From assembly GCA_016235595.1 (NCBI GenBank), contig JACRJX010000016.1, positions 1 through 64,000 of the forward strand: 64,000 bases of DNA, written 5' to 3'. Below the pieces are notes generated by a model. It was not told where the DNA came from, ran no database searches, and saw only the letters and a program-made list of their open reading frames with translations. Positions within the stretch are counted from its first letter, which is position 1, and each line of letters begins with the position of its first letter. The stretch is from Verrucomicrobiota bacterium. Lineage in GTDB: Bacteria > Verrucomicrobiota > Verrucomicrobiia > CAIQCK01. Below are positions 52,370-61,097 of this stretch, piece by piece. The position numbers and the translations under genes are program-made.

Positions 52370-54012
52370 AAGTTCGTTTGCTCCGGGTTGTTTGAGAGTC
52401 TGGCTTTTCTGTGGATGATCTCCATCAACGGGAGAATGTTTTCCACAACGCCACAGAGGATGAAGAATCTTTTGATGCGGCTGGGGTTGCGTCTATAAGC
52501 GTCCAACGCCAGTTTGCAGAAGCGAAGTCGGTACGGCGCGAGAATGGCGCGTCTCCAGAGAATGCGCCAGAATACCGCCAGCGCGTTTCTGCGGTATTTT
52601 GGAGCCACGGGTTGGATCGGAGTCGTTGTAGCGGGGAACTCCCGCTGTTTGATGCCGAGGGCGCGTCGCGTCGGCCGCATCTCCAAAATATAGCGGTGGA
52701 CGCGTCCATAAAAGCGCATCGGGTCGTAAAGGTGGTCCCACAGTTCGAGATACTCGGCTATGATGTCGGTTTCAGGCCGGGACGGAACGAAGTTCATCCT
52801 GGCTTCGGGCACACCCTCCGGGATGCGAAGCAGCCGGCCTTCCTTCTTGAGCCGAATCCCCAACTGCGTGTTCAAACCCGCCTGCAAGAAGTTGACCATG
52901 ACCACGGGTATGCTGGTTGCCTCGACGAGAGCCTCAATGCGTTTACCAACCCCTTTTTTCTCTCCGTCAAACCCGATGATGAAACTGGCAACGACGGTCA
53001 GACCGTTTCGATTGATATTGTTCAGGGACTCGATCAAGGGATTGGCGATGTTCACCTGCTTGTTGGTTCTGGCCAAAACATCTTCATCCGGCGATTCCAC
53101 GCCCACGAACACGTGGCCGAAGTTGGCTTCAGTCATGAGATCGATCATCTCCTTGTCTTGTCCGAGATTGACCGAGGTTTGGGTGATGAAGCCGAATGGA
53201 TCATTTCTGTTTCTTGACCAAGGGATGAGTTTGTTCAAGATAGCGCGGGCGTGTTCCTTGTTGCCGATGAAATTGTCGTCGGCGACAAATACTTCTCCCC
53301 GCCAGCCCAGTTGGTAAATGGCCTCCAGTTCGCGAATAACCTGTTCCGGTCTTTTGTATCGGGGTTTGCGGCCATACAGGTTGATGACGTCACAGAACTC
53401 GCAGTTGAAAGGGCAGCCTCTCGAAGTTTGAACTGACATGGTGTTGTAGGCTGCGGGGTCGAGCAGGTCAAATCGCGGCACGGGTGAATCGCTCATCAGC
53501 GGCTTTTCCGCACATTCGAACGCGCCCTTGGTCTGCCCTTGCATCAGAGCCGTCAGGAAATAAGGGATGGTATTTTCTCCCTCGCCTTTGATGATGAAAT
53601 CACAGCCAGCAGCCTGAACTTCATCCGGGAGCGTCGTTGGGCAAGGCCCTCCAACGACAACCATTTTGCCGCGGCTCTTGGCTTCTTTGATCAGCGCCAG
53701 CATCCCATCTCTCTGGCTCAACATGGCTGAAATCATGATCATCTCCGCCCAATCCCAGTCGGCCTCCGTCATCGGTCGGACGTTGAGGTCCGCCAAACGC
53801 AAGGCCCATGCCTGCGGGAGCAATGCGGCAACTGTGATGAGTCCCAGCGGTGGCAAAAGGGTTTTCATCCCCAAAAGCCGGGTCGTCTCGCTGAAGCTCC
53901 AGAACGAAGGAGGAAAGGCGGGTGCAACAAGCAAAACATTTTTGTTCACAGCAGTTGCGTTATTCATGCCTCGTGCGACCGGTATGATTGCACGAACCTG
54001 CGCCGCAGTCAT
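52366..54012 (-). CDS. B12-binding-type radical SAM enzyme (DUF4070-like)
   Basis: About 548 residues from the ATG at 54012, which has AGGA nine bases upstream; the frame is open to 54171 but is less protein-like there. An N-terminal cobalamin-binding-type Rossmann domain (LPPLGLITVAALLP, GGPCPTTLPDE, GEGENTI) precedes the radical SAM core with iron-sulfur motif Cys200, Cys204, Cys207 (RGCPFNCEFC). The C-terminal part resembles DUF4070, as in hopanoid 2-methylase HpnP. Such enzymes methylate unactivated carbons or do related chemistry. First gene of a four-gene coupled operon. A close paralogue starts at 63195. Confidence 0.88.
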   Translation of the reverse strand: MTAAQVRAIIPVARGMNNATAVNKNVLLVAPAFPPSFWSFSETTRLLGMKTLLPPLGLITVAALLPQAWALRLADLNVRPMTEADWDWAEMIMISAMLSQRDGMLALIKEAKSRGKMVVVGGPCPTTLPDEVQAAGCDFIIKGEGENTIPYFLTALMQGQTKGAFECAEKPLMSDSPVPRFDLLDPAAYNTMSVQTSRGCPFNCEFCDVINLYGRKPRYKRPEQVIRELEAIYQLGWRGEVFVADDNFIGNKEHARAILNKLIPWSRNRNDPFGFITQTSVNLGQDKEMIDLMTEANFGHVFVGVESPDEDVLARTNKQVNIANPLIESLNNINRNGLTVVASFIIGFDGEKKGVGKRIEALVEATSIPVVMVNFLQAGLNTQLGIRLKKEGRLLRIPEGVPEARMNFVPSRPETDIIAEYLELWDHLYDPMRFYGRVHRYILEMRPTRRALGIKQREFPATTTPIQPVAPKYRRNALAVFWRILWRRAILAPYRLRFCKLALDAYRRNPSRIKRFFILCGVVENILPLMEIIHRKARLSNNPEQTNL

Positions 54013-54422
54013 TTTATTATTTCCTGCATCGCTTCTGGCGTGCCGCCAAACGCTGCTTGCACGAGCTGAAGCTGCTGTAGTTTGATATTGGTTGGTAAAG
54101 ACGCACGACTTACCAGTGTCCCTCATCTTCCTGGCTTGGTCAGTGGCAGGGCATGGCTCGACGCGTCGCACAACTCAACAAGGCAGATGCCACGGGGGGG
54201 GCTGTACTCGCGTTGTGGCAATCACGGACCGGTGGGATCGTGAATTGAAATTGCCGGCCTTTGCTGTTGCATTGTCTTCTTTCTGGCCCATGAATTCGGA
54301 CGGTGCAGGTTCTTCCAACGAGAGGTCTTGGTGTCACATGAGCACCTCTCCCGCGGTGTTTTTGTCGGCTTGCCGAATTGGGGTTGAAAGGCCTCTGGCT
54401 TCGCCTATCATGCGCGGCCAGC
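54013..54422. other. Divergent intergenic region without a recognised gene
   Basis: About 410 bp between the leftward radical SAM operon and the rightward glycosyltransferase operon. Open frames here are not protein-like and I call none. A run of eight G lies at 54194-54201. No clear -35/-10 pair or inverted repeat of note was found, although both operons should start here. Confidence 0.4.
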
Positions 54423-55496
54423 ATGCCATCACGTTCATGGTTTGAGAAATTCCTTCCTGGGGCGGTCCGGTTTCAACTGGACTTGACGGCGCACCATGCA
54501 GGTCGTCTTGTGGGCCGGTTTACTCCGATGCCGGCGGAGGCGCCTGACGTTTTGAATCGTCGGCCGCTGCGCATTCATTTTTGGACACCGCACGCCTGGT
54601 ATAGCACGCTGATTCACGTGGATCGCGTGTTGCCGCTGTTGCGCGAGCAGGCCGCGAGGCTGGGGTTACCGTGGCAGATCACCTCCGGCGACCGCTTGCC
54701 TGAAACACCTGTTGACTGGCTCTTGTGTCTCAAGAGCGTTCCGCCAGCCCGTTTTTGCCCCGTCGAACGCACAGTACTTCTGGTTCCCGACGATGCCGAC
54801 CGCGTGTGGGGCCGTTTGCAGCGGTTCGGGCATGTCGTGTCGGTGACTTCGCAGACGCTGGCCTCGCTGCTCGGCGCGGTTCATCCTCGCGCGTGGTTCA
54901 TGGATGAGACGGAATCCCCGGAATGGATCGAGCACGGCCGGCGCGCGCTTGGCGAAGCTCCTCCATCGGTCAGACCACCACTGTTGTTGTGGCACGGAAC
55001 CGACAAGAGCTTGGACGGGCTTCGGACAGTGCGGCCAGTGCTGGAGGCGTTTGCCCGCGAAACAGATGTGGAACTGGTTGTGTTAACCGGCCACGCGGCG
55101 CGGATGGAACGGTGGGGGCGTTTGCCGGTGCGCCATGTGTCGTGGTCGCCGGAAGCCCTTGTGGCTCTGGCCGTGCAAGCCCGCCTGAGCATCGCACCAG
55201 CCCGGCCGACCCTGGCCGACTCGTATTTGAAAAACGCCGGGCGCGTGCGCCGGCTTTTCGCGGTGGGTTGTCCAGCGATTGGCGATGCGCGCGTGGCGGA
55301 CGTGGTGGAATTCAGCAAAGCCTGCGGCGCGCCAGTCGCGCAGACCCATGAACAATGGCTGGCCGCTCTGCGGCAGCTCTGGCATGAGCCCGCGCGTCTC
55401 GATGAGATTGCCCGCAGTGGCCACGCGTTGGTCGCAAAACGATATTCCACCGTCCGTACGGCGGCACAATGGCTGTGGTTCTTCTGTTCCCAATGA
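54423..55496 (+). CDS. GT-B-fold glycosyltransferase-like protein
   Basis: About 357 residues from the ATG at 54423; a TTG at 54378 in the same frame is possible. The sequence has a GT-B look: LRIHFWTPHAWYSTLIH near the start, a central LLLWHGTDKSLDGLRTVRPVLEAF hinge, and a C-terminal donor half with VVLTGHAARMERW and RLFAVGCPAIGDARVADVVEF. I cannot assign a CAZy family. Its stop overlaps the next gene start by 4 bases (ATGA), and the product is likely another glycan-assembly step. Confidence 0.65.
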   Translation: MPSRSWFEKFLPGAVRFQLDLTAHHAGRLVGRFTPMPAEAPDVLNRRPLRIHFWTPHAWYSTLIHVDRVLPLLREQAARLGLPWQITSGDRLPETPVDWLLCLKSVPPARFCPVERTVLLVPDDADRVWGRLQRFGHVVSVTSQTLASLLGAVHPRAWFMDETESPEWIEHGRRALGEAPPSVRPPLLLWHGTDKSLDGLRTVRPVLEAFARETDVELVVLTGHAARMERWGRLPVRHVSWSPEALVALAVQARLSIAPARPTLADSYLKNAGRVRRLFAVGCPAIGDARVADVVEFSKACGAPVAQTHEQWLAALRQLWHEPARLDEIARSGHALVAKRYSTVRTAAQWLWFFCSQ

Positions 55497-56644
55497 GGAT
55501 TCGTCCAAAGGCTAAACCGCTTGACTGGGTGCGATACAAGCTCTTCGCGAGTCGCCCGGCCTTGTGCGGGCGAGGTGTGGCGCGCAAACCGCTGGCGATC
55601 TTCAAGGCGGAACGGCTCGGTGATTTCCTCCTCGCACAGCCGGCGATTCAGCGTCTGGTCGAATCGCACGGCGCGGCGAATTGCACGCTCATCGTTTCAC
55701 ACGCCTGCCGGGCGATTGCAGATCGTTTTTTCCCGGACGTGGAGAAGATCGAAGTCATGCTGAAGTTTTCATGCGGCGATTGGAACTGGATTGAAGCCCG
55801 ACGACAGGCCGAGGCCATTGGCCGGTTCTGTTTCGAGAAGGCGGTTTGTCTGACCCATCATCGCACGCCCGCTCTCTGGTCTGCGTGGGTTGCGATTCGC
55901 GCAGACAAAAAAATCGGTTTGGTGGAGCATCCTTGGACGGCTTTCGGAGTGCGGCGTGTGGAACGCCGTTGCTTTGACGTGCATGCGCCGTATCCGCGTC
56001 AAGTGTCACCTGATGGCGTGACTTGCCTGGAACTGGAAGCTCATGCCGAAGTTCTGAATGCCTGCGACCGCAGCCTCGTCAACGGGTTGGAATTGCGTCC
56101 ACGTCTGCAACTCGGTTCTCGCCAGCCCTTCGCGCCCGTCCCCGTGTTGGGCATTGTGCCTGGCGCGTCTTCGTGGTTGAAGTCGCTGCCGGACGAGTTG
56201 CTGGAGCAAATCTGTGGCCATTTGGCTGATGCCCGGGATTTCGACGTGTGGTTGATTGGCGAACCCGCCCAGTGCGACGCATTGGAGCGGCTTCGCGCCT
56301 GTTTGGCCAGGATTCTGAAACCGGACCGTATCCGCGTTCAGTGCAAGTGGAATCTGGAGCAACTGGAAGCTGGCCTGGCACAATGTGCGGCGGTGTTGAG
56401 CGCCGACACGTTTACGGCTCATTTGGCCACGGCGCTGGACCTTCCCGTTGCCGTCTTGTCGACGGGTGCGCAGCCGGGTGTGTTTGGCCCATGGCGGAAT
56501 TCCGACCGCCAGCGTTGGTTCACACATGAAATGGACTGTCTCGGTTGCGGTTGGCGGTGTGTTCACGGGAACGCCTTGTGTGTAAAACGGATCGATCCAC
56601 GCGAGGTGTCGGCGTTTCTGGCAGACGCGTTTGTGAGCTTATGA
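55493..56644 (+). CDS. GT9-family glycosyltransferase (heptosyltransferase type)
   Basis: About 383 residues from the ATG at 55493, which overlaps the upstream stop by 4 bases. The N-terminal motif LAIFKAERLGDFLLAQPAI is the family 9 signature, and the donor half has GIVPGASSWLKSLPDE and FTAHLATALDLPVAVLSTG. The C-terminal Cys-rich end (CLGCGWRCVHGNALC) is also typical. The family transfers heptose or related sugars in LPS-like glycans. It overlaps the radical SAM/SPASM gene by 4 bases. Confidence 0.88.
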   Translation: MRIRPKAKPLDWVRYKLFASRPALCGRGVARKPLAIFKAERLGDFLLAQPAIQRLVESHGAANCTLIVSHACRAIADRFFPDVEKIEVMLKFSCGDWNWIEARRQAEAIGRFCFEKAVCLTHHRTPALWSAWVAIRADKKIGLVEHPWTAFGVRRVERRCFDVHAPYPRQVSPDGVTCLELEAHAEVLNACDRSLVNGLELRPRLQLGSRQPFAPVPVLGIVPGASSWLKSLPDELLEQICGHLADARDFDVWLIGEPAQCDALERLRACLARILKPDRIRVQCKWNLEQLEAGLAQCAAVLSADTFTAHLATALDLPVAVLSTGAQPGVFGPWRNSDRQRWFTHEMDCLGCGWRCVHGNALCVKRIDPREVSAFLADAFVSL

Positions 56645-57648
56645 CTCAATTCCTGTTCAGGACTCTTGCCGGACTGTTGACCTCAGACGGTTCCTTGGCG
56701 CGCTGTCTGGTGGAACCGGGCGTGTTCAGGAGCGACTTGGATGCAAGGGCCAGGGTTCAGTTGTTCAAGTCGCTGGTTAATTACGTTGAATTTGAACCGC
56801 ACGCTTACTGCAACCGGACCTGCGTGTTCTGTCCCAACAGCACACTGGACCGGAAAAACAACCGGGAGGTTTTTGACCGCGTTCTTCATCGCAAGGTCCT
56901 TAACGAACTCGCGGAGATTGACTACTCTGGCACGGTCGCTTATTCGCGATATTCGGAGCCGTTGGCACGGGAAGAAATCTTCGATTACATCACTGAAGCA
57001 CGGCGGACATTGCCTCGCGCCTATCTGAAAATCATCACTAATGGGGATTATCTCAGCCACGACAGGCTCCAGCGGCTGCAATCCCTGGGTTTGAACTATC
57101 TGGCGGTCAGCATCTACCTGCCCGAAGCTGTGGCTTGGTCGCAGCAGACCTCTCTGGAACAGATCGAGAAATTTTCAAAGCGGATCGGAATCGGATTTCA
57201 GATACGCCGAAAGACACGCACCAGTGTCTTTGCTGATTTCACAAAGAACCTGTCCGGCATGAGGATGGATGCCCGCTGTCACGATTTTGGCCCGGGCAGA
57301 CAAGGTTTCGACCGGGGCATGAGCGTCGCATGGTTGTCGCCTTCCAGCTTTGTGCGCAAGGCCCCATGCTTGTTCGTGTTCAGAAACTTCACCATGGACT
57401 TCAACGGCAACGTCATGCCCTGCTGCAATCTCCGCAGCGACTATTCCCAGCACGCACCTTATGTGCTGGGCAATGTGTCGAACGAAACCGTCTTCAATAT
57501 CTTTTCCGGTCCTCTTTTTGTGCAGTGGAGGCAAACCCTTTCGCCGTTCACGCCCAAGCCGCCTCCCTGCAGACATTGCCAGGATGCGCCGATGACAGGG
57601 ATGCGGGACAAACTCTTGACGGCCGCTTTGAATCTTCTCTCGTCCTGA
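56641..57648 (+). CDS. Radical SAM/SPASM enzyme 1
   Basis: About 335 residues from the ATG at 56641 (4-base overlap with the GT9 stop). The radical SAM cluster is Cys57, Cys61, Cys64 (AYCNRTCVFC), and the C-terminal SPASM-type cysteines follow (GNVMPCCNLRSD, CRHC). SPASM proteins use extra iron-sulfur clusters and often modify peptides, proteins or sugars. No short precursor peptide gene was found nearby, so a glycan or lipid substrate is more likely here, by context. Confidence 0.85.
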   Translation: MTQFLFRTLAGLLTSDGSLARCLVEPGVFRSDLDARARVQLFKSLVNYVEFEPHAYCNRTCVFCPNSTLDRKNNREVFDRVLHRKVLNELAEIDYSGTVAYSRYSEPLAREEIFDYITEARRTLPRAYLKIITNGDYLSHDRLQRLQSLGLNYLAVSIYLPEAVAWSQQTSLEQIEKFSKRIGIGFQIRRKTRTSVFADFTKNLSGMRMDARCHDFGPGRQGFDRGMSVAWLSPSSFVRKAPCLFVFRNFTMDFNGNVMPCCNLRSDYSQHAPYVLGNVSNETVFNIFSGPLFVQWRQTLSPFTPKPPPCRHCQDAPMTGMRDKLLTAALNLLSS

Positions 57649-57685
57649 TTCTTTTCACTTGCAGCCTCGCTGGCGGAATGGCGGC

Positions 57686-58936
57686 TTAACGATGCTCTGG
57701 GGATGTGCGCCCGGACACCGCCATCTGGCGTTGATCCACGGAAAAACTCCGCCGGCAACACCGCGCGCAACCGGGAAAGAGACCTCGGGAAACCAGCCGC
57801 CTGAAGTTCACCATCGGGCGCCCATTCCAGATGTCGGCCAGCGATTGTTGGGTTACATTACCCATGATCAGGTGCAGGCACGGCAGAACCGAACCGTCCG
57901 AAGCAATCTTGCAGACTTTCCAGAGCGCGTTGCAGGTTTGGGCGAACGGGAAGTTCATGTCAAAGTAGTAAGCGTGCATCGCTGTATCGGACAATTCCGG
58001 CAGCACGACTAACGGCAGATCGCCAGCCTTCTCGCGGGCTTGTCGCAACTTCTCGCGCAGCAACGGGAGGTCCTCCGCGGCGAGCTCGTTCTGGTAATAT
58101 TCCCCCTCCATTACGGATGGGGCCACCATCGGCAGGCCTTGGGCGGCGGCAAATTCAGGCGTGAACATCGCGTTGTGTCGGGCGGTGTTCTCAGGTGTGT
58201 CAATGATGGGATGCTCGCAGCGCGCGCAGTCGAATCCCAGTGAGGCGATCGTCGCGACGCAGTCATCCAGCACCGCGAGATTGCGCCGGGTAATCATACA
58301 GGTGCCACGCAGGAGCGGGCGGAGTTTTCCACGCCGGCGGCTCGCTTCGTGAATGGCTTCCACGCCCTCGCGCAACCGCTCAAAGGCGCCTGCCACCCCG
58401 CGTATTTCATCATGCACGGCGGGCGGGCCATCAAGAGACACGGTAACGACGTTGACGCCGCATTCCACGAGCAAGTCCGCCACCTTGGCGAGACGAGTGC
58501 CGTTGGTTTGTACCTCGACGAACAGATGGCGCCGCTTGGCTTCGATCACAAGCGCGTCGAAAGCGGGATATAGCAACGGCTCGCCGCCAGTGATATAGAG
58601 CCGCGGTTTGAAGGCGACGGCTTGGTCAAGTACACGCACCCAGGCGTCCAACGGCAGGTCTTGCGCAGCGTCATACCAACCCAGTTCTGGCGAAATTGCT
58701 GTGACATGACGAAGCTGGGGACACATCAGGCAGCGGAGATTGCAGCGACGGGTTAGCTCGAAGTTGAGCACGGCAGGCATGCCGCTCCGGCCGTCGCGCC
58801 ATGCCCGGTCGAAAGGAATACCCATGCTGGTTCGGCATGCTTCCCGCAGGACCGTCAGGAGTGTCGCTGGCTGCGTCCAGATTCGCTGGAACGCCTGCCA
58901 AGCCCGTCCGACCCTTCGATTTTTCAAACTTTTCAT
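57686..58936 (-). CDS. Radical SAM/SPASM enzyme 2
   Basis: About 416 residues from the ATG at 58936; a TTG six codons upstream is possible. The iron-sulfur motif is Cys65, Cys69, Cys72 (RRCNLRCLMC). The core has GGEPLLYPAFDAL and VSLDGPPAVHDEIRG, and the SPASM cysteines are in CNALWKVCKIASDGSVLPC and GCARCC. It resembles the MoaA/PqqE-like glycan- or peptide-modifying enzymes. It converges on radical SAM/SPASM enzyme 1 and follows a GT4 gene by about 50 bp on its own strand. Confidence 0.87.
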   Translation of the reverse strand: MKSLKNRRVGRAWQAFQRIWTQPATLLTVLREACRTSMGIPFDRAWRDGRSGMPAVLNFELTRRCNLRCLMCPQLRHVTAISPELGWYDAAQDLPLDAWVRVLDQAVAFKPRLYITGGEPLLYPAFDALVIEAKRRHLFVEVQTNGTRLAKVADLLVECGVNVVTVSLDGPPAVHDEIRGVAGAFERLREGVEAIHEASRRRGKLRPLLRGTCMITRRNLAVLDDCVATIASLGFDCARCEHPIIDTPENTARHNAMFTPEFAAAQGLPMVAPSVMEGEYYQNELAAEDLPLLREKLRQAREKAGDLPLVVLPELSDTAMHAYYFDMNFPFAQTCNALWKVCKIASDGSVLPCLHLIMGNVTQQSLADIWNGRPMVNFRRLVSRGLFPGCARCCRRSFSVDQRQMAVSGRTSPEHR

Positions 58937-58985
58937 TTTGACGTCTTTTCTCAACCTGATTTGTCAGCCAGTACCCGTTTCCCGC

Positions 58986-60074
58986 TCAAGGGCTTCGCCG
59001 GCGGAACGCCTCCAACAACGTCTGCTCGGTCTGGCGGATCATGGATTGAATGCTGTGATGAGTGAGGATTCTCTGGCGGCCTCTTTCTCCCATCGGGCGT
59101 CGCCGCGTCTCGTCGGTGAGCAGAGTGATGATTGCCTCGGCGAGGCTTGCGGGATTGTGCGGCTCCACCAGCAAACCTGTCATGCCGTCCACCACCAATT
59201 CAGGGATTCCGCCGACGCGCGTGGCGACGACGGGCAGACCTGCAGCCATTGCCTCGATGATGACATTGGGAGATGCCTCGGAGGCGGACGCCAGCACGAA
59301 TACCCAGGCCCGGCTCAGTGCCGGGCGGATGTCCGCGGTTGCGGGCAACAGCTTGATATTCGATTTCAGTGCATTGGATTGAATAAACGCTTCCATTTCC
59401 GGTTTGAACGGCCCGTCGCCGACAACTTCAAATTGCGCCTGCGGAAGCCGTGCCGCCACCAGCCGGAAAGCCTCCAACAGGTTCATGGGATCCTTTTCGA
59501 CGACCAATCGTCCCACAAAGACGACGGTGGGTTGCGGGTCTTGGGCGGCAGGTTGAGGGTGAAACCAAGCGGCGTCCACGGCGTTGGGGATGACGGCGAT
59601 GCGAGCCGGGGCCACCGCAAACCGGCGGATCATGATCTCTTTCAGGATTTCGGCGTTACAGATGATCTTGTTGGACAGGCGCCACAGGGAACGTTCTAGC
59701 TGGCGGGGCATCAGACTGCGATAGCCGGAAACCACGGTCGGCACACGCGCCAGTGCGCCCAGGATTCTGCCCCATATGTTGGGAACGGCGGTGAGAGTAT
59801 AGAGAATTTGTGGCCGCTGGCGCAGCAGTCGCCACGCCAGATGTGCAATAGCGAGCGGGGTGACCTGTTTGGACTTGGAAAGCCAGACGACGTTGATTCC
59901 GGCTTCGGCAGCCAGGGGGGCCATGTCATCGCCACCTCGCAAAACCCACAGTTCGGGCAGGAATCGCGTGCGATCCAAGTGTTTCAGCAGGCGGATCGCA
60001 TATTGCTGCGTGCCGCCAAACTCCAGGTCTTGGAGCAGGACCGCGATTGTGATTGGATTGTTGGAGTCCGTCAT
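58986..60074 (-). CDS. GT4-family glycosyltransferase, second copy
   Basis: A 362-residue GT-B enzyme. The N-terminal FGGTQQYAIRLLKHLD is the acceptor-side motif of the family. The donor half has TVVFVGRLVVEKDPMNLLEAF, the EX7E region SEASPNVIIEAMAAGLPVVAT, and VGGIPELVVDG. First gene of a leftward pair with radical SAM/SPASM enzyme 2; divergent from the ACP-dehydratase operon with a 134-bp gap. Confidence 0.92.
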   Translation of the reverse strand: MTDSNNPITIAVLLQDLEFGGTQQYAIRLLKHLDRTRFLPELWVLRGGDDMAPLAAEAGINVVWLSKSKQVTPLAIAHLAWRLLRQRPQILYTLTAVPNIWGRILGALARVPTVVSGYRSLMPRQLERSLWRLSNKIICNAEILKEIMIRRFAVAPARIAVIPNAVDAAWFHPQPAAQDPQPTVVFVGRLVVEKDPMNLLEAFRLVAARLPQAQFEVVGDGPFKPEMEAFIQSNALKSNIKLLPATADIRPALSRAWVFVLASASEASPNVIIEAMAAGLPVVATRVGGIPELVVDGMTGLLVEPHNPASLAEAIITLLTDETRRRPMGERGRQRILTHHSIQSMIRQTEQTLLEAFRRRSP

Positions 60075-60171
60075 CGCATCGGTCTAAGAATGCTCTCCAG
60101 CCTAGCGTGCGCCACGAAAGAAAGCAGTTGATTTCTTGCGAGGTTTCTTGTTGGGTGACGCGTGTTGAGAC

Positions 60172-60188
60172 ATCGCGAGGAACGCGAT
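60172..60188. promoter_or_regulatory. Inverted repeat, possible operator before the ACP operon
   Basis: ATCGCG, a 5-base spacer and CGCGAT form a perfect 6-bp inverted repeat about 20 bases before the ACP-dehydratase start, in the gap shared with the divergent GT4 gene. Could be a regulator site or a hairpin in the 5' leader. Confidence 0.3.
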
Positions 60189-60208
60189 TGTTTTGAGCGG
60201 GCATCGTA

Positions 60209-61084
60209 ATGAGTAATATTCTGTCAGAAGAAGATATCGCTGATTTGAAGGGGACGCTGAGACGTTGCAGTCCGGAAACGATCGAGGCGGCGATTCGCTT
60301 TCGTGAGTGTGGCGATCCGGCAGCCCTTCGCACGGTGGTTTATGGAGTCATTCGGCGCTACCAGCCGGCGAGCGCAAGTATGCGATTGGAGAATGCAGGC
60401 GACGATACCTCCCTGATTCAAGACTTGGGATTGGACTCGCTGACTCTGCTGGAGATCGTGCTCACCATCGAGGAAACGCTCAAAGTGCAGATTAACAATG
60501 AGGAATTGAAGGAAATCCGCACATTGGGCAAGCTCAACCAGTTTCTCCGGAATAAGATTGCCGGGGTGGGGCCCGTCATTTCTGCGAAACAATACAGTCG
60601 CGAACACCTTGCGTTGGTGTTGCCGCAGCAACCGCCATTTCTTTTTCTGGACTGCGCCGAGTTGGGCGAGGAGACGGTAAAGGCCGAGTATCAGATCAAA
60701 GGAGACGAGTTCTTCCTGGCAGGACATTTCAAGGATGAGCCGATCTTCCCGGCCTCGGTGCTGTTCGAGGCGCTGGGGCAGGCGGCCTGCCTCTGGGTGC
60801 TGGAAAAGGCCCCCAAACTGCTGGCCAAGGAAATCAAGGCCAACCACGTCTTCTTTGCCTCACTTGACGGCGCGCACGTCTATCGCAAGGCCCGGCCCGG
60901 CCAGCAACTGACGCTTGAGAGCAAACTGGTCAAGCTCCGCGACCCGGTGGCCATCTTCAGCTGCTCGGCCAGTTCCAACGGCGACCGAATCGCCGTGATT
61001 GATCGACTGGTGCTGGCTTTTGGCGAGCAGTTGGCGCCAGAGGACCCGGCGACAGTCGCCTCACCATCCGCCACAACCGTCTGA
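60209..61084 (+). CDS. Acyl carrier protein fused to FabZ-type hotdog dehydratase
   Basis: A 291-residue protein made of two domains. Residues about 30-118 are an acyl carrier protein with the phosphopantetheine attachment Ser77 in DLGLDSLTLLEI. Residues about 128-270 are a FabZ/FabA-type hotdog fold with His173 in LAGHFKDEPIFPASVLFEALGQAA and Glu187, the His/Glu pair of 3-hydroxyacyl-ACP dehydratase. Carrying ACP and dehydratase in one chain suggests a dedicated pathway rather than housekeeping fatty-acid synthesis. The next genes encode the matching ketosynthase and ketoreductase, so the four steps of one chain-extension cycle are nearly complete here. Confidence 0.88.
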   Translation: MSNILSEEDIADLKGTLRRCSPETIEAAIRFRECGDPAALRTVVYGVIRRYQPASASMRLENAGDDTSLIQDLGLDSLTLLEIVLTIEETLKVQINNEELKEIRTLGKLNQFLRNKIAGVGPVISAKQYSREHLALVLPQQPPFLFLDCAELGEETVKAEYQIKGDEFFLAGHFKDEPIFPASVLFEALGQAACLWVLEKAPKLLAKEIKANHVFFASLDGAHVYRKARPGQQLTLESKLVKLRDPVAIFSCSASSNGDRIAVIDRLVLAFGEQLAPEDPATVASPSATTV

Positions 61085-61097
61085 GGACGTGCCGCTT

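Noticed and set aside
54092..54445. 117-codon frame in the divergent gap
   Set aside because: No ribosome site, no motif, and it overlaps the true glycosyltransferase start.
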